From positions 1 to 63,132 of the forward strand of contig PBNF01000005.1 of NCBI GenBank assembly GCA_002722995.1: a DNA stretch of 63,132 bases. The letters are read 5' to 3'. Of the stretch, positions 27,860-36,644 are shown in pieces (position 1 is the stretch's first letter; every line of letters begins with the position of its first letter). The position numbers were made by a program, and so were the translations under genes. The stretch comes from Legionellales bacterium. Lineage in GTDB: Bacteria; Pseudomonadota; Gammaproteobacteria; Comchoanobacterales; Comchoanobacteraceae. Below the pieces are notes generated by a model, which was given only the letters and a program-made list of their open reading frames with translations, made no database searches and had not been told where the DNA came from.

Positions 27860-30800
27860 TCAAGCAGAACGTTTGAAATCGCTTAATCCCAAATCTTCTT
27901 ATATTGTTCAAGCGCCCGCAGGTTCTGGGAAAACAGGCATCCTTGTACAACGCATTTTATCTTTATTAGCATACGCCACACGCCCTGAATCTATTTTAGC
28001 AATCACGTTCACTCGAAAAGCATCTGAAGAAATGCATCATCGCATTCAAAAAGCACTTCAACTTAAAGATTACACGAATGAATTTGAGCATCAAACCTAT
28101 CAATTAGCACAACAGGCTTTAAAACAGCACCCTCATTTGAGTAGTGATCAGATTCACATCATGACATTTGATGCTCTATGTCAAAAAATGTCTAACTTAA
28201 AGCATGATTCATGCACTTTACATACTTTTCCAGAACACCTGTATCAAGATGCAGCTGAACATTTTTTAAATACTCCTCCACCTAACATAGACACATCGCT
28301 GAAAATATTAATGCACTATTTAGATGGACATCATCCCAAAATATTAAATTTTATGGTCAGTCTCTTAAAGCAAAGAGATCAATGGATGCCATGGATGATG
28401 TGCCGTAGCCCTCATCAGCAAAGTCAAACTCATGCCATACAAACCTTACAAGCAGAACATGCCAACATCATCTTAGATCAATTAACAAACGCTCAAAAAG
28501 ATGATTGGGTGGATGTATTACATTACATCACTCCATTCCGAGCCCTTAAAGGTATTCATGCGTTAGCGAATCAACTTCATGTCAAAGGCATCGACCAAAT
28601 TGATTTGCTGATTTTTTCAGCTGAAATATTTTTAACACAAAGCGGCACATGGCGCTCAAAATTAGATGCACGACAAGGCTTTGAAGCCGCCTCTAATCAT
28701 CGAAACATAGAAGATAAAGCACGCGCCACTGCATACAAAGAAAAAGCAACAAACCTTATTAAGGATATCTCTCAAAACCCTGTTATTAAAGAACATTTAA
28801 ATATAATCAGATTGCTCGACCTAAGTAAAATGCACCCGGAACATAACTCAATCATTGAGGCGCTCACTGCCTGCCTGCCTCATTTAGCCGCTTATTTCAG
28901 CATGACACTTAAACAGCATCAACGACATGATTTTTTGGAAGCTAATCTAAATGTCATTGAACAACTCGAAAACCCAGAAACGGCACATCAATCAACCCTT
29001 GAGCAGGCCGAAGGAATTGAACACATTTTAATTGATGAAGCCCAAGACACCTCACTGACACAATATCGACTCTTGTGTGCTTTAACCCAATCTTGGGGAA
29101 ACTGTGGGCGCACATTATTCATTGTAGGTGATCCAATGCAATCCATTTATCGCTTCAGACAGGCACAAGTCAGCCTCTTTGAATCCATCAAAAAGAATGG
29201 AGTTAATCAAATTAAACCCACCCCTTTAAAATTAACATCAAACTTTAGGAGCTCAAAAGATATTGTTGATTATTCTAATAAAGTTTTTTCAAAAGTATTC
29301 CCCAAACAAGTGGATTTAAGCTTAGGGGCCATTACACATCACCCCTCAAAAAGCACCCGCTCTATACACAACCCCATTGAACACCACTGGATTGAAGATG
29401 GCACCCCCTCTGAACAGGCTCAGTGGATTGCACAACACCTTCAATCAAAGCATCAAAACCCTAAACCCTATCATTGCGCTATATTATTACGATCCAGAAG
29501 ACATTCAAAAATCATCATTGAAGCGCTGCATCAAGCAAAAATAAATCATCAAACTGAAGCCATAGAACCGCTCAATCAAACCCAACATATCATTGATCTG
29601 ATCGCCCTGACACAAGCCATTTCAGATCCAGACAATACTCAGCAATGGCTGGCTGCACTCAGGGCCCCTTGGTTTGGATTCACATTAGTAGAGCTTAAAG
29701 CTTTGAGGCATGCACCCAACATCCTTGAAGGCCTCAACCAATACGCCAACTCAAACAACATATCGAGTAAACGTCACCTTTTAATCTCAAAACTATTAAC
29801 TGACTCAATCCAAAAACTCCCTTATCAAGGAATAGATAAAATTATTCGTGACTTATGGATCAACCTAGGTGGCGAAAAAACCCTTTCAAATCCACATCAA
29901 ATGATCGATGTAGAACATTATTTCAAACGACTTAAAGAGCTACTAGAGCACATTGGATGGCCCTCCATCTCAAACTTAGATCACTGGATGAGCGACTTAC
30001 ATGGCACGTCCCACACCCGTTACAACTCATCAGAACATACTTGCACCATCATGACGATTCATAAATCAAAAGGCTTAGAATTTGATCATGTTTATCTCCC
30101 TTTTTTAGATCAACCTCCCAGCCCACAATCAGAACAACTTTTATGGTGGCACCATACCCTTAATGCTCACAATCAACCTATTTGCTTATTAGCACCTTGT
30201 TCACCGATTCAAGGTAAAAATCCAATTACTCAATATCTTAAAGTGTTAGAAAAACAGAAAAATTTTTATGAAGCGCAACGCTTGCTCTATGTAGCAACCA
30301 CACGATCTAAACAGGGACTACACCTGGTTGGCAGTATCCAAAAAAATGCTCAACCCGAATTCCCCAAAAGCCCTTTAGGACAAATTTGGCCTACACTATC
30401 TTCTGAAGAACAATGCACTCAGACCAAACCCTGCCCCAATGCTTCAAATCAATCAGAGACATTGAATCCCTTTCAAATTAAACGTGCCACAACCCTACCC
30501 AATAAAATCTGCACCTTATCAGAATGGACGTTACCTAATATCCAATACAAAAACACTTTTAAATGGCGTCAAACATACGGAGAGCTGGCACATGCAGTCC
30601 TAGAACAATATGCTGGGTCCATAAAATCTACTCAAAAGCTCACAGAATATGCACAGCACTGGATTGAAGAGCATAACATCTCAAATACACAGCATTCAAA
30701 ACTGATCTATCAAATAAAGCAGCTTTTAAAAAGCACTCAACGTTCATCAATTTTAAATTGGATACTTCAATCTCATCAAGAAGCCCGCTCTGAATACGCC

Positions 30801-31055
30801 ATACATCATCAAGGTCAAGCCATGCGAATTGACAGAACATTTGTTGAAGATAAAGTGCGCTGGGTCATTGACTATAAGACAAGCCCTTGCCCCAAACATC
30901 TTTCACCTCATTGTTGGTCAAACATCTTAAAAAAGCAGCATCAAAGACAACTTGAAGCTTATGGGGCATACTTTAAAGAGCGCAAACCGGATCAACCGAT
31001 TCGATTAGGGATTTTCAATATCACCCACTCAACTTGGATTCATTGGAAATATTAA
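27846..31055 (+). CDS. AddA-like UvrD-family helicase-nuclease
   Basis: A 1069-aa superfamily 1 helicase. Walker A APAGSGKT is at residues 23-30, motif Ia-II signatures include ITFTRKASEEM and ILIDEAQDTS (near 396), and these are followed by FIVGDPMQSIYRFRQA and TIHKSKGLEFDHVYLP. The RecB-type nuclease motif RWVIDYKTS lies near residue 1005. The start is ATG 27846 with AAGGAG just upstream inside addB; the in-frame opening at 27801 is unlikely. Helicase plus nuclease motifs and the addB overlap define an AddAB-type exonuclease. It ends 1 bp before the convergent folE. Confidence 0.92.
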   Translation: MTLPDQAERLKSLNPKSSYIVQAPAGSGKTGILVQRILSLLAYATRPESILAITFTRKASEEMHHRIQKALQLKDYTNEFEHQTYQLAQQALKQHPHLSSDQIHIMTFDALCQKMSNLKHDSCTLHTFPEHLYQDAAEHFLNTPPPNIDTSLKILMHYLDGHHPKILNFMVSLLKQRDQWMPWMMCRSPHQQSQTHAIQTLQAEHANIILDQLTNAQKDDWVDVLHYITPFRALKGIHALANQLHVKGIDQIDLLIFSAEIFLTQSGTWRSKLDARQGFEAASNHRNIEDKARATAYKEKATNLIKDISQNPVIKEHLNIIRLLDLSKMHPEHNSIIEALTACLPHLAAYFSMTLKQHQRHDFLEANLNVIEQLENPETAHQSTLEQAEGIEHILIDEAQDTSLTQYRLLCALTQSWGNCGRTLFIVGDPMQSIYRFRQAQVSLFESIKKNGVNQIKPTPLKLTSNFRSSKDIVDYSNKVFSKVFPKQVDLSLGAITHHPSKSTRSIHNPIEHHWIEDGTPSEQAQWIAQHLQSKHQNPKPYHCAILLRSRRHSKIIIEALHQAKINHQTEAIEPLNQTQHIIDLIALTQAISDPDNTQQWLAALRAPWFGFTLVELKALRHAPNILEGLNQYANSNNISSKRHLLISKLLTDSIQKLPYQGIDKIIRDLWINLGGEKTLSNPHQMIDVEHYFKRLKELLEHIGWPSISNLDHWMSDLHGTSHTRYNSSEHTCTIMTIHKSKGLEFDHVYLPFLDQPPSPQSEQLLWWHHTLNAHNQPICLLAPCSPIQGKNPITQYLKVLEKQKNFYEAQRLLYVATTRSKQGLHLVGSIQKNAQPEFPKSPLGQIWPTLSSEEQCTQTKPCPNASNQSETLNPFQIKRATTLPNKICTLSEWTLPNIQYKNTFKWRQTYGELAHAVLEQYAGSIKSTQKLTEYAQHWIEEHNISNTQHSKLIYQIKQLLKSTQRSSILNWILQSHQEARSEYAIHHQGQAMRIDRTFVEDKVRWVIDYKTSPCPKHLSPHCWSNILKKQHQRQLEAYGAYFKERKPDQPIRLGIFNITHSTWIHWKY

Positions 31056-31056
31056 A

Positions 31057-31677
31057 TTAACTCATTTGAATTAAACGATAAAAACGCTCACGCATTACAG
31101 CATCTTCTTTAAAACATCCCGTCATCTTTTCAGTAACAGTTGTCGCATCTGGCTTATAGACTCCACGCATCGTCATACACTGGTGTGCGGCATCAACAAT
31201 AACAGCCACTCCCAACGGATTTAAAACCCGTTCAAGCGCGTGTGCAATTTGGGCCGTTAAGCCTTCTTGAGTTTGCAGTCGCTTAGCATACATATCCACC
31301 AAACGAGCCAATTTACTCAAACCCACCAAACGGGATCTTGCAATATAGGCAACATGGGCCACACCAATAATAGGGATCATATGGTGCTCACAAAATGACT
31401 CAACTCGGATGTTTTTGAGCAAAACAATTTCACCATAACGCTCTGAATCTTCAAAAGTACGACCTAGAATTTTATACTCACTGCACGCATAGCCTGAAAA
31501 CAATTCTGCGTAGGCATCTACAACACGCGAAGGCGTATCCTGAACCCCTTCACGATTTGGATCATCCCCAGCAAATGCAATCAAGACCCTAACAGCTTGC
31601 TCGGCCTCCGAGCGCGATGGTTTTGAATTCATTTTTAAATTAGATTGTTCTGTCTTATCAAGTAGATCGGTATTCAT
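31057..31677 (-). CDS. folE: GTP cyclohydrolase I
   Basis: FolE converts GTP to dihydroneopterin triphosphate, the first step to folate. The 206-aa product has the zinc ligands in [12 protein letters not shown] and HQCMTMRG, and the family segments [12 protein letters not shown] (variable), [14 protein letters not shown] and [13 protein letters not shown]. Length and motifs match the type IA homodecamer enzyme. The divergent CsiV-like gene shares a 93-bp control region containing a perfect 16-bp palindrome. Folate-derived MTHF is also one of the antenna chromophores known from class I photolyases. Confidence 0.96.
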   Translation of the reverse strand: MNTDLLDKTEQSNLKMNSKPSRSEAEQAVRVLIAFAGDDPNREGVQDTPSRVVDAYAELFSGYACSEYKILGRTFEDSERYGEIVLLKNIRVESFCEHHMIPIIGVAHVAYIARSRLVGLSKLARLVDMYAKRLQTQEGLTAQIAHALERVLNPLGVAVIVDAAHQCMTMRGVYKPDATTVTEKMTGCFKEDAVMRERFYRLIQMS

Positions 31678-31705
31678 AGACGCCTCAAGTCAAATTTAAT
31701 CCTAG

Positions 31706-31721
31706 ATTATCACGTGATAAT
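31706..31721. promoter_or_regulatory. Perfect 16-bp palindrome between folE and the CsiV-like gene
   Basis: ATTATCACGTGATAAT is a perfect inverted repeat with a CACGTG core, in the 93-bp divergent intergenic region, 29 bp upstream of the folE start and 50 bp upstream of the csiV-like ATG. The geometry fits a dimeric repressor site that could control both genes. No regulator is encoded nearby. Confidence 0.45.
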
Positions 31722-31770
31722 ATCATAAAATCAACATTTTATCAAAACTCATAGGATAGAGGGTTATCTG

Positions 31771-32334
31771 ATGAAATATTTCAAATGGATACAGCAATTA
31801 GTATTATTATACATAGTGATTACAGCACAGTCATTTGCAGCTTCCAACTATCAATTTGAATACCTGATATTTCAGCAGGAAACACCCACTGAAATGCAAA
31901 GCATTCAGCAACTTCCTCCAATCTTTTCTAAAAACATTCACTTGCTCTCACCTTCAGAGTCAGAGATATCCTCTAATACACTCAACACACCTTTACCTTT
32001 AAACTCACCTTTGATGAAACGTATTAAAACCCAAATTCCACAAGAACGCATCATCACATCTGGCTGCATCTTACTGCCCCCTTCAGACCAAATGAATCGC
32101 CCTATCAGCTGGTGGCTTGATACACAAGCACTCAACCCCAAAACACCCGTTGTATTATTTGGGAACATCACACTTAAACTTAAACATTATTTTGAGTTAT
32201 CAATCCATTTTAGCAATGAAACAGACACCTTAAATTTAACACATTCGCGACGACTCAAAAGCGACCAACTCAACTATATTGATCATCCAAGCTTTGCGCT
32301 CTTGATTTACATCACCCCAAACAAACTCACCTAA
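31771..32334 (+). CDS. CsiV-like exported protein
   Basis: A 187-aa protein with a signal peptide (hydrophobic LVLLYIVITAQSFA, probable cleavage near residue 23-24). The mature start (NYQFEYLIFQQE) resembles the YxVEVIVFE opening of CsiV-family peptidoglycan-binding proteins. The C-terminus (SRRLKSDQLNYIDHPSFALLIYITP) matches the family's SRR-x-LHYxDHPxFGxLVxI ending. CsiV genes often lie near mfd in gammaproteobacteria, and mfd is 7 kb upstream here. The middle is shortened and divergent, so I infer the family from its two ends. Confidence 0.6.
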   Translation: MKYFKWIQQLVLLYIVITAQSFAASNYQFEYLIFQQETPTEMQSIQQLPPIFSKNIHLLSPSESEISSNTLNTPLPLNSPLMKRIKTQIPQERIITSGCILLPPSDQMNRPISWWLDTQALNPKTPVVLFGNITLKLKHYFELSIHFSNETDTLNLTHSRRLKSDQLNYIDHPSFALLIYITPNKLT

Positions 32335-32338
32335 CATC

Positions 32339-33532
32339 ATGCTTCAAAAGACACGTTCATTCATATTAATTCCTTATTTTGTCACACTGATCATCATGAT
32401 TGCAGAAATTGCAATCAGCTTTAATTCAGTGCTTTTACCCAACATCAAATTAAGCTTTGATATTTCTGATGCAATGGCGCAATCAACACTCTCTATTGGC
32501 TTATTTGCATTGGGCTTCTCAGGACTGATCTATGGAGGGTTTTCAGATTCTTTAGGACGAAAACCTATTTTCATTACCAGCACCACTTTATTCTCTATCG
32601 CTTCTTATGTCTGCTCTCATACAGAGCATACTTCAGTTTTTTTATGCGCTCGCTTTCTGCAGGGAATGGGATCAGGGGCAGCCTGGATCGTGGGTAATGC
32701 TTGCTTAAAAGATGTATACCATGGCGCAGCCTATCGTCGCATTATGAATTATGTGCATGCCATTGCAGGAATCACTCCAGCAGTTGCTCCTCTATTAGGC
32801 AGCTGGATTGCACAAACACTAGGTTGGAGAAATTGCTTTTTAATACTCTCAATCTTCTCAAGTCTTACCGTATTATTGATGATTCGATATCATCAAGAAA
32901 CACTCGAGCATAGAACGTCATTACACTTTAAAACTTGTTTGAATCGTTACTATATCGTAATCAAACACCCTGTGTATCTGCGATATTTAGCATTAAAAGC
33001 ATCAGCAGTTATGCTAATGTTTTGCGAAATCAGTACGATTCCTTTGGTTTTTATTGAGCATTTAAAAATCTCTTACTCAGAATATAGCCAATTAATTCTT
33101 ATGGCTTTTATCGCGTATATTATGAGCACAATTTGGAGCGCACGACAAACCAAATATCCTGTAGAGTTATTACTGAAGATAGGTTTTTCTGGCCTGATCA
33201 TCAGCAATATAACCGTCTACCTATTCAACCACCTTATAGCACTCAATGCATTTCAAATACAAGCAATTAAACTGATGAGCTATGCCAGCTGGGGGCTTAT
33301 TTTTGGGAATGCAACCGCTCAAATTGTAAGCCTCATCCCTGAACATTCAGGCATTGCCTCAGCCTTCATGATTGCAACCGAAATGCTATTAAGTGCCGGT
33401 GGCATTTCGCTACTCAGCGTTTATTTTAATGGAACAATACAACCGCTAAGCTTATTCATGACCCTGGTCGCCTTTGTTTGCTTCATGCTACTTCAAGGTA
33501 GCCAACACCTTAAACCCACTACATCGAGATGA
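32339..33532 (+). CDS. MFS transporter, Bcr/CflA drug-resistance family
   Basis: A 397-aa, 12-helix major facilitator. Motif A between helices 2 and 3 reads GGFSDSLGRKPIF, and motif C-like GITPAVAPLLGSWI lies in helix 5, both typical of drug:H+ antiporters of the Bcr/CflA group. ATG 32339 lies 4 bp after the CsiV-like stop, and its end overlaps sodC as ATGA, so the three genes form one transcription unit. The exported compound is unknown. Confidence 0.85.
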   Translation: MLQKTRSFILIPYFVTLIIMIAEIAISFNSVLLPNIKLSFDISDAMAQSTLSIGLFALGFSGLIYGGFSDSLGRKPIFITSTTLFSIASYVCSHTEHTSVFLCARFLQGMGSGAAWIVGNACLKDVYHGAAYRRIMNYVHAIAGITPAVAPLLGSWIAQTLGWRNCFLILSIFSSLTVLLMIRYHQETLEHRTSLHFKTCLNRYYIVIKHPVYLRYLALKASAVMLMFCEISTIPLVFIEHLKISYSEYSQLILMAFIAYIMSTIWSARQTKYPVELLLKIGFSGLIISNITVYLFNHLIALNAFQIQAIKLMSYASWGLIFGNATAQIVSLIPEHSGIASAFMIATEMLLSAGGISLLSVYFNGTIQPLSLFMTLVAFVCFMLLQGSQHLKPTTSR

Positions 33533-34068
33533 CGGATATCATGACAATATTTAAACACTTAATCTTCCTGATAATGAGCTCAACTGCGCTCTGCTGGGGC
33601 ACTCCAGCTTTACGTGTTGAGATGACTTCTCTTCAAAAAAATCACACACATCATCTAGGTTATATTCAAATCAAATCATATCATGAAGGTATACTGCTAA
33701 CCCCTCATCTTAAAGGACTTTCCACAGGCATGCACGGATTTCATGTCCATCAAAATCCTTCGTGCGCGTCTTATCATGCAAATCAAAGATTCCAGCCAGG
33801 TTATGGTGCAGGCAATCACTTTGACCCTCAAAATACAGCCCTTCATCATGGCCCTTATCGCTCAGGACATTTAGGCGATCTGCCTAATCTATATGTCAAT
33901 ACTCAACATCAAGCTCAATTACCGATATTTGCACCTAACATTAATATCAAAGCGCTGATAGGACGTAGCCTTATTATTCATGAGAATGAAGATAACTATG
34001 AAAATGAACCTAAACTAGGGGGTAGCGGCACACGCATCGCTTGTGGAATCATCGAAGGGAAGGGTTAA
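33529..34068 (+). CDS. sodC: Periplasmic Cu/Zn superoxide dismutase
   Basis: SodC detoxifies superoxide in the periplasm. The 179-aa precursor has a signal peptide (FLIMSSTALCWG). Metal ligands are visible in order: HGFHVHQNPSC, GNHFDP, HHGPYRSGHLGDLP and IIHENEDNY, with the conserved GGSGTRIACGII end. The disulfide cysteines are present. A second ATG at 33541 is an alternative start. In intracellular pathogens this enzyme typically counters the host oxidative burst. It converges on the helicase gene with a 4-bp overlap. Confidence 0.94.
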   Translation: MTDIMTIFKHLIFLIMSSTALCWGTPALRVEMTSLQKNHTHHLGYIQIKSYHEGILLTPHLKGLSTGMHGFHVHQNPSCASYHANQRFQPGYGAGNHFDPQNTALHHGPYRSGHLGDLPNLYVNTQHQAQLPIFAPNINIKALIGRSLIIHENEDNYENEPKLGGSGTRIACGIIEGKG

Positions 34069-35567
34069 GCGGGTTGATGATGTGCTTGCTGACCACGACG
34101 AGAACGCTGTCTATTATGTCGATCTTTTGGTGAAGATCCTTTTGGATGCTGGCGCCGAGCTTTGTGCGCATGACGACCCGAAGATGCTGTCGAGCGCTGA
34201 GCTTGTTCTGTATTGCCTGGCGAAACTGTACGCTTTGAACGTAGCTTGATGGGACGATCACAGTCTAAATTAGACTTTTGACCAGCACCACCCAATTGAC
34301 CTGACCCTTTAGATGAATCAGATCCACAACCATGCGCAGCTTTTCGCACTCCACGAGATTGATCCCGCCTTTTAGAGGATACAGCACGCTGTGATGTAGA
34401 TTGAGATGAGCGCCCTTTATACTGTGAAGATTTCGAAAAAGATTGACGCTGAGGTTTTCGACGCTTTGATTGACTAGATGAGGACTTACGAGGCGTTTGC
34501 CCTTGACAAATCGCCCAAGCATCATCTTCATGAGGCGCCACAAAAGTAATTGCGACACCTGAAGCACCAGCACGTGCTGTTCGGCCAATTCGATGAATGT
34601 AATCTTCTCTTGATTGAGGAAGATCATAATTAATCACACATTGAATATGGGGGATATCAAGCCCTCTTGCTGCGATATTAGTCGCAATCAAAATAGCAAT
34701 GCGCTCCGAACGAAACGTTTCAATCATGCGCGTACGTTGTCGTTGCCTCAAATCACCATGCAGCGCACCCACTGATAAACCATCAGCCTTGAGTCGTTGA
34801 GTCAATTGATCTGCCATCGCTTTTGTTTTAACAAACACTAAAGCTGAACCCTCAAAAGATTCTAAATATTTAGAAAGATAAGCGTATTTTTTAGCTCCTT
34901 TCAAATGAACAGCCTCTTGCTGAATATGCTCAATAGGCGCCTGAGCACTCCCAACAGCAACACGCATAGGATGATTTAAATAATCCTGCGCAACAGCAAT
35001 GATTCGATCTGAAAAGGTTGCAGAAAATAATAGGGTTTGACGTTCCTTGGGTAGATGTTTGATGACATCGTCAATTTGCTCTTTAAAGCCCAGCTCAAGC
35101 ATTTGATCGGTTTCATCTAAAACTAAGAGATTTACACGCTTTAAACTCAAGGTTCGTCGCCGAAGATGGTCATTAATACGGCCTGGGGTCGCAATGATTA
35201 AACGTGCTCCGCGTTTAATTTGGCGAAGCTGCTTCTCAATTGGATCACCTCCAATTAATAATGCCACAGGAATCTTTGAATCTTGGCGCATTAATGATTT
35301 GAAAGCCTTCATCAATTGCATGGCCAGCTCTCGAGTAGGGGATAAAATCAAGGCAGAAGCTGAAGGATTAGAGAGCAAAGCTGCCAAAGTTGGCAAAGCA
35401 AATGCAAATGTTTTCCCTGTGCCTGTTTTAGACGAAGCCAATAGATCTTGGCCGGATAAAACAAGAGGCAATGCTTTAGCTTGAATCGGTGTTGGGGCTT
35501 TGATATTGAGACGATTCAATGCGTTAAGCAAGCTTTCTGGCAATTCAAATTGACTAAAGTCTGACAT
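34065..35567 (-). CDS. DEAD-box ATP-dependent RNA helicase, RhlE-like, with DETD motif II
   Basis: A 500-aa DEAD-box helicase. Motifs in order: Q motif (TPIQAKALPLVLSG), ASSKTGTGKT, PTRELA, TPGRI, VLDETD, SATF, ARGLDIP and HRIGRTARAG. Motif II reads DETD instead of DEAD, a noticeable change at a nearly invariant Ala. From about residue 370 the tail is a long, basic, Ser/Arg/Gln/Lys-rich disordered region (SSSSQSKRRKPQRQ), as in RhlE/DeaD-type proteins that bind rRNA or help degrade structured RNA. The cold-shock gene just upstream fits a role at low temperature. Confidence 0.92.
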   Translation of the reverse strand: MSDFSQFELPESLLNALNRLNIKAPTPIQAKALPLVLSGQDLLASSKTGTGKTFAFALPTLAALLSNPSASALILSPTRELAMQLMKAFKSLMRQDSKIPVALLIGGDPIEKQLRQIKRGARLIIATPGRINDHLRRRTLSLKRVNLLVLDETDQMLELGFKEQIDDVIKHLPKERQTLLFSATFSDRIIAVAQDYLNHPMRVAVGSAQAPIEHIQQEAVHLKGAKKYAYLSKYLESFEGSALVFVKTKAMADQLTQRLKADGLSVGALHGDLRQRQRTRMIETFRSERIAILIATNIAARGLDIPHIQCVINYDLPQSREDYIHRIGRTARAGASGVAITFVAPHEDDAWAICQGQTPRKSSSSQSKRRKPQRQSFSKSSQYKGRSSQSTSQRAVSSKRRDQSRGVRKAAHGCGSDSSKGSGQLGGAGQKSNLDCDRPIKLRSKRTVSPGNTEQAQRSTASSGRHAHKARRQHPKGSSPKDRHNRQRSRRGQQAHHQPA

Positions 35568-35595
35568 AAAAACTCTTATAAAACAGAAAAGCTCC

Positions 35596-35612
35596 CTTTA
35601 TTCTAAATAAAG
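35596..35612 (-). terminator. AT-rich hairpin between csp and the helicase gene
   Basis: CTTTATT-CTA-AATAAAG is a perfect 7-bp stem with a 3-nt loop. On the minus strand it is followed by GGGAGCTTTTCTGTTTT. It could act as a weak terminator or as an mRNA structure for csp; the stem has only two G/C pairs. Confidence 0.35.
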
Positions 35613-35678
35613 CAGAGCCCCTCTTTAAAAATAAAATGCTTATACCAATGTAAGGTACAAGTAAATACTATCAACCCA

Positions 35679-35888
35679 TTAACCTTCGTCACGCTTGAGA
35701 TTATCTGCAGACGTTTTTCCCTTTTCTGTAACAAGCTCATAATGCACAACATCGTTTTCATTCAGCTGACCAATTCCTGATCGCTCAACCGCTGTAATGT
35801 GCACAAACACATCTTGCCCACCCTCTTCAGGCTGAATAAAACCATAACCTTTGGTTGAATTAAACCACTTAACCGTACCTTTTGCCAT
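35679..35888 (-). CDS. Cold-shock protein, CspA family
   Basis: A 69-aa single cold-shock domain that binds single-stranded nucleic acid. RNP1 (KGYGFIQ) and RNP2 (VFVHITAV) are both intact after MAKGTVKWFNS. ATG 35888 is fixed by AAGGAG about 7 nt upstream; the frame stays open to 35933 without similarity. The DEAD-box helicase gene lies downstream on the same strand, a pairing that suggests RNA remodelling. The long, gene-free upstream region would suit the long 5' leader typical of cold-shock mRNAs, but that is inference. Confidence 0.95.
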   Translation of the reverse strand: MAKGTVKWFNSTKGYGFIQPEEGGQDVFVHITAVERSGIGQLNENDVVHYELVTEKGKTSADNLKRDEG

Positions 35889-36332
35889 TTTGATCTCCTT
35901 AAGGTCTTTAATAATATAAAACTGCACTGACATTAAACAGTTCTAATGATCTTAAAGTATCACGGCCCAAGCTGCAGATGCAAACTCAGTCTCTGACTCA
36001 GGTGCCTATATAAAATAAAGCATTTTGGGTACTTTGAATCTATTTAGTCAAATTAAGTTCAGAATATTCATGAAACTTTGGAAGAAATATACATCAATTC
36101 ATGGATAACCACAAGAAAAATTAAACAATAAATTCTCACACCCTTTAGGGAAGCGCTCTATTCATCTATATTCCTAAAAGATATTGACCACCCATCACCC
36201 ACATCACAGCGTCTTCAAACACTAGCTTTATCCATTGAACTGTTACACTTTAACAGCAATGTACTCAACTTAAATCAACTCACCTCAACTATAATTTAAT
36301 AATTAGTCATTAAGTTAAACAAGGATGACGTG
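35889..36332. other. 444-bp intergenic region, divergent promoters expected
   Basis: This separates the minus-strand csp from the plus-strand hypothetical pair. It must hold both promoters; the csp side has an A/T-rich -10-like stretch (TATATT near 35910), and AAGGA at 36321-36325 is the RBS of the next gene. I see no RNA gene, repeat or coding remnant in the rest. Confidence 0.5.
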
Positions 36333-36641
36333 ATGTATTCAGATTCAACATATCCACAATCTCCAGACGAATTAACTGAATTTCTATCAGAAAAGCAACA
36401 TGATCATCGCCTACATCCAAATCATGTACAGAGGGTCGTAACTGATTTGACACCTTTATACAATGCTGCTTTAGAATCACCTGATGGAGATACTATTAAA
36501 ATGTTGGCAATGAATTATTTGGACGTTATTGAATCCTTGAATGTAGAGCATGAAGCGCTCAAAAGCGAAAAACCAGATAGTATCCGAACGTTAGAAGAGG
36601 GCTTCAGACAGTATCATGCAGAAATGCAGCATGCCGTTTAA
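36333..36641 (+). CDS. Hypothetical protein, soluble, possibly helical (102 aa)
   Basis: I do not recognise this protein. ATG 36333 has AAGGA 7 nt upstream; a GTG directly before it (36330) would add one residue. The product is acidic and hydrophilic, with no signal peptide or membrane segment, and appears helical (DELTEFLSEKQHDHRLHPNH, RTLEEGFRQYHAEMQHA). It lies 3 bp before the next gene and is clearly in the same operon. Its place beside an ankyrin/membrane protein and its lack of recognisable relatives suggest an accessory, lineage-specific function. Confidence 0.75.
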   Translation: MYSDSTYPQSPDELTEFLSEKQHDHRLHPNHVQRVVTDLTPLYNAALESPDGDTIKMLAMNYLDVIESLNVEHEALKSEKPDSIRTLEEGFRQYHAEMQHAV

Positions 36642-36644
36642 GAG

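Noticed and set aside
34049-34627. Several frames on both strands across the 3' part of the helicase gene
   Set aside because: They are shadows of the low-complexity Ser/Arg-rich tail of the DEAD-box protein and the sodC end.
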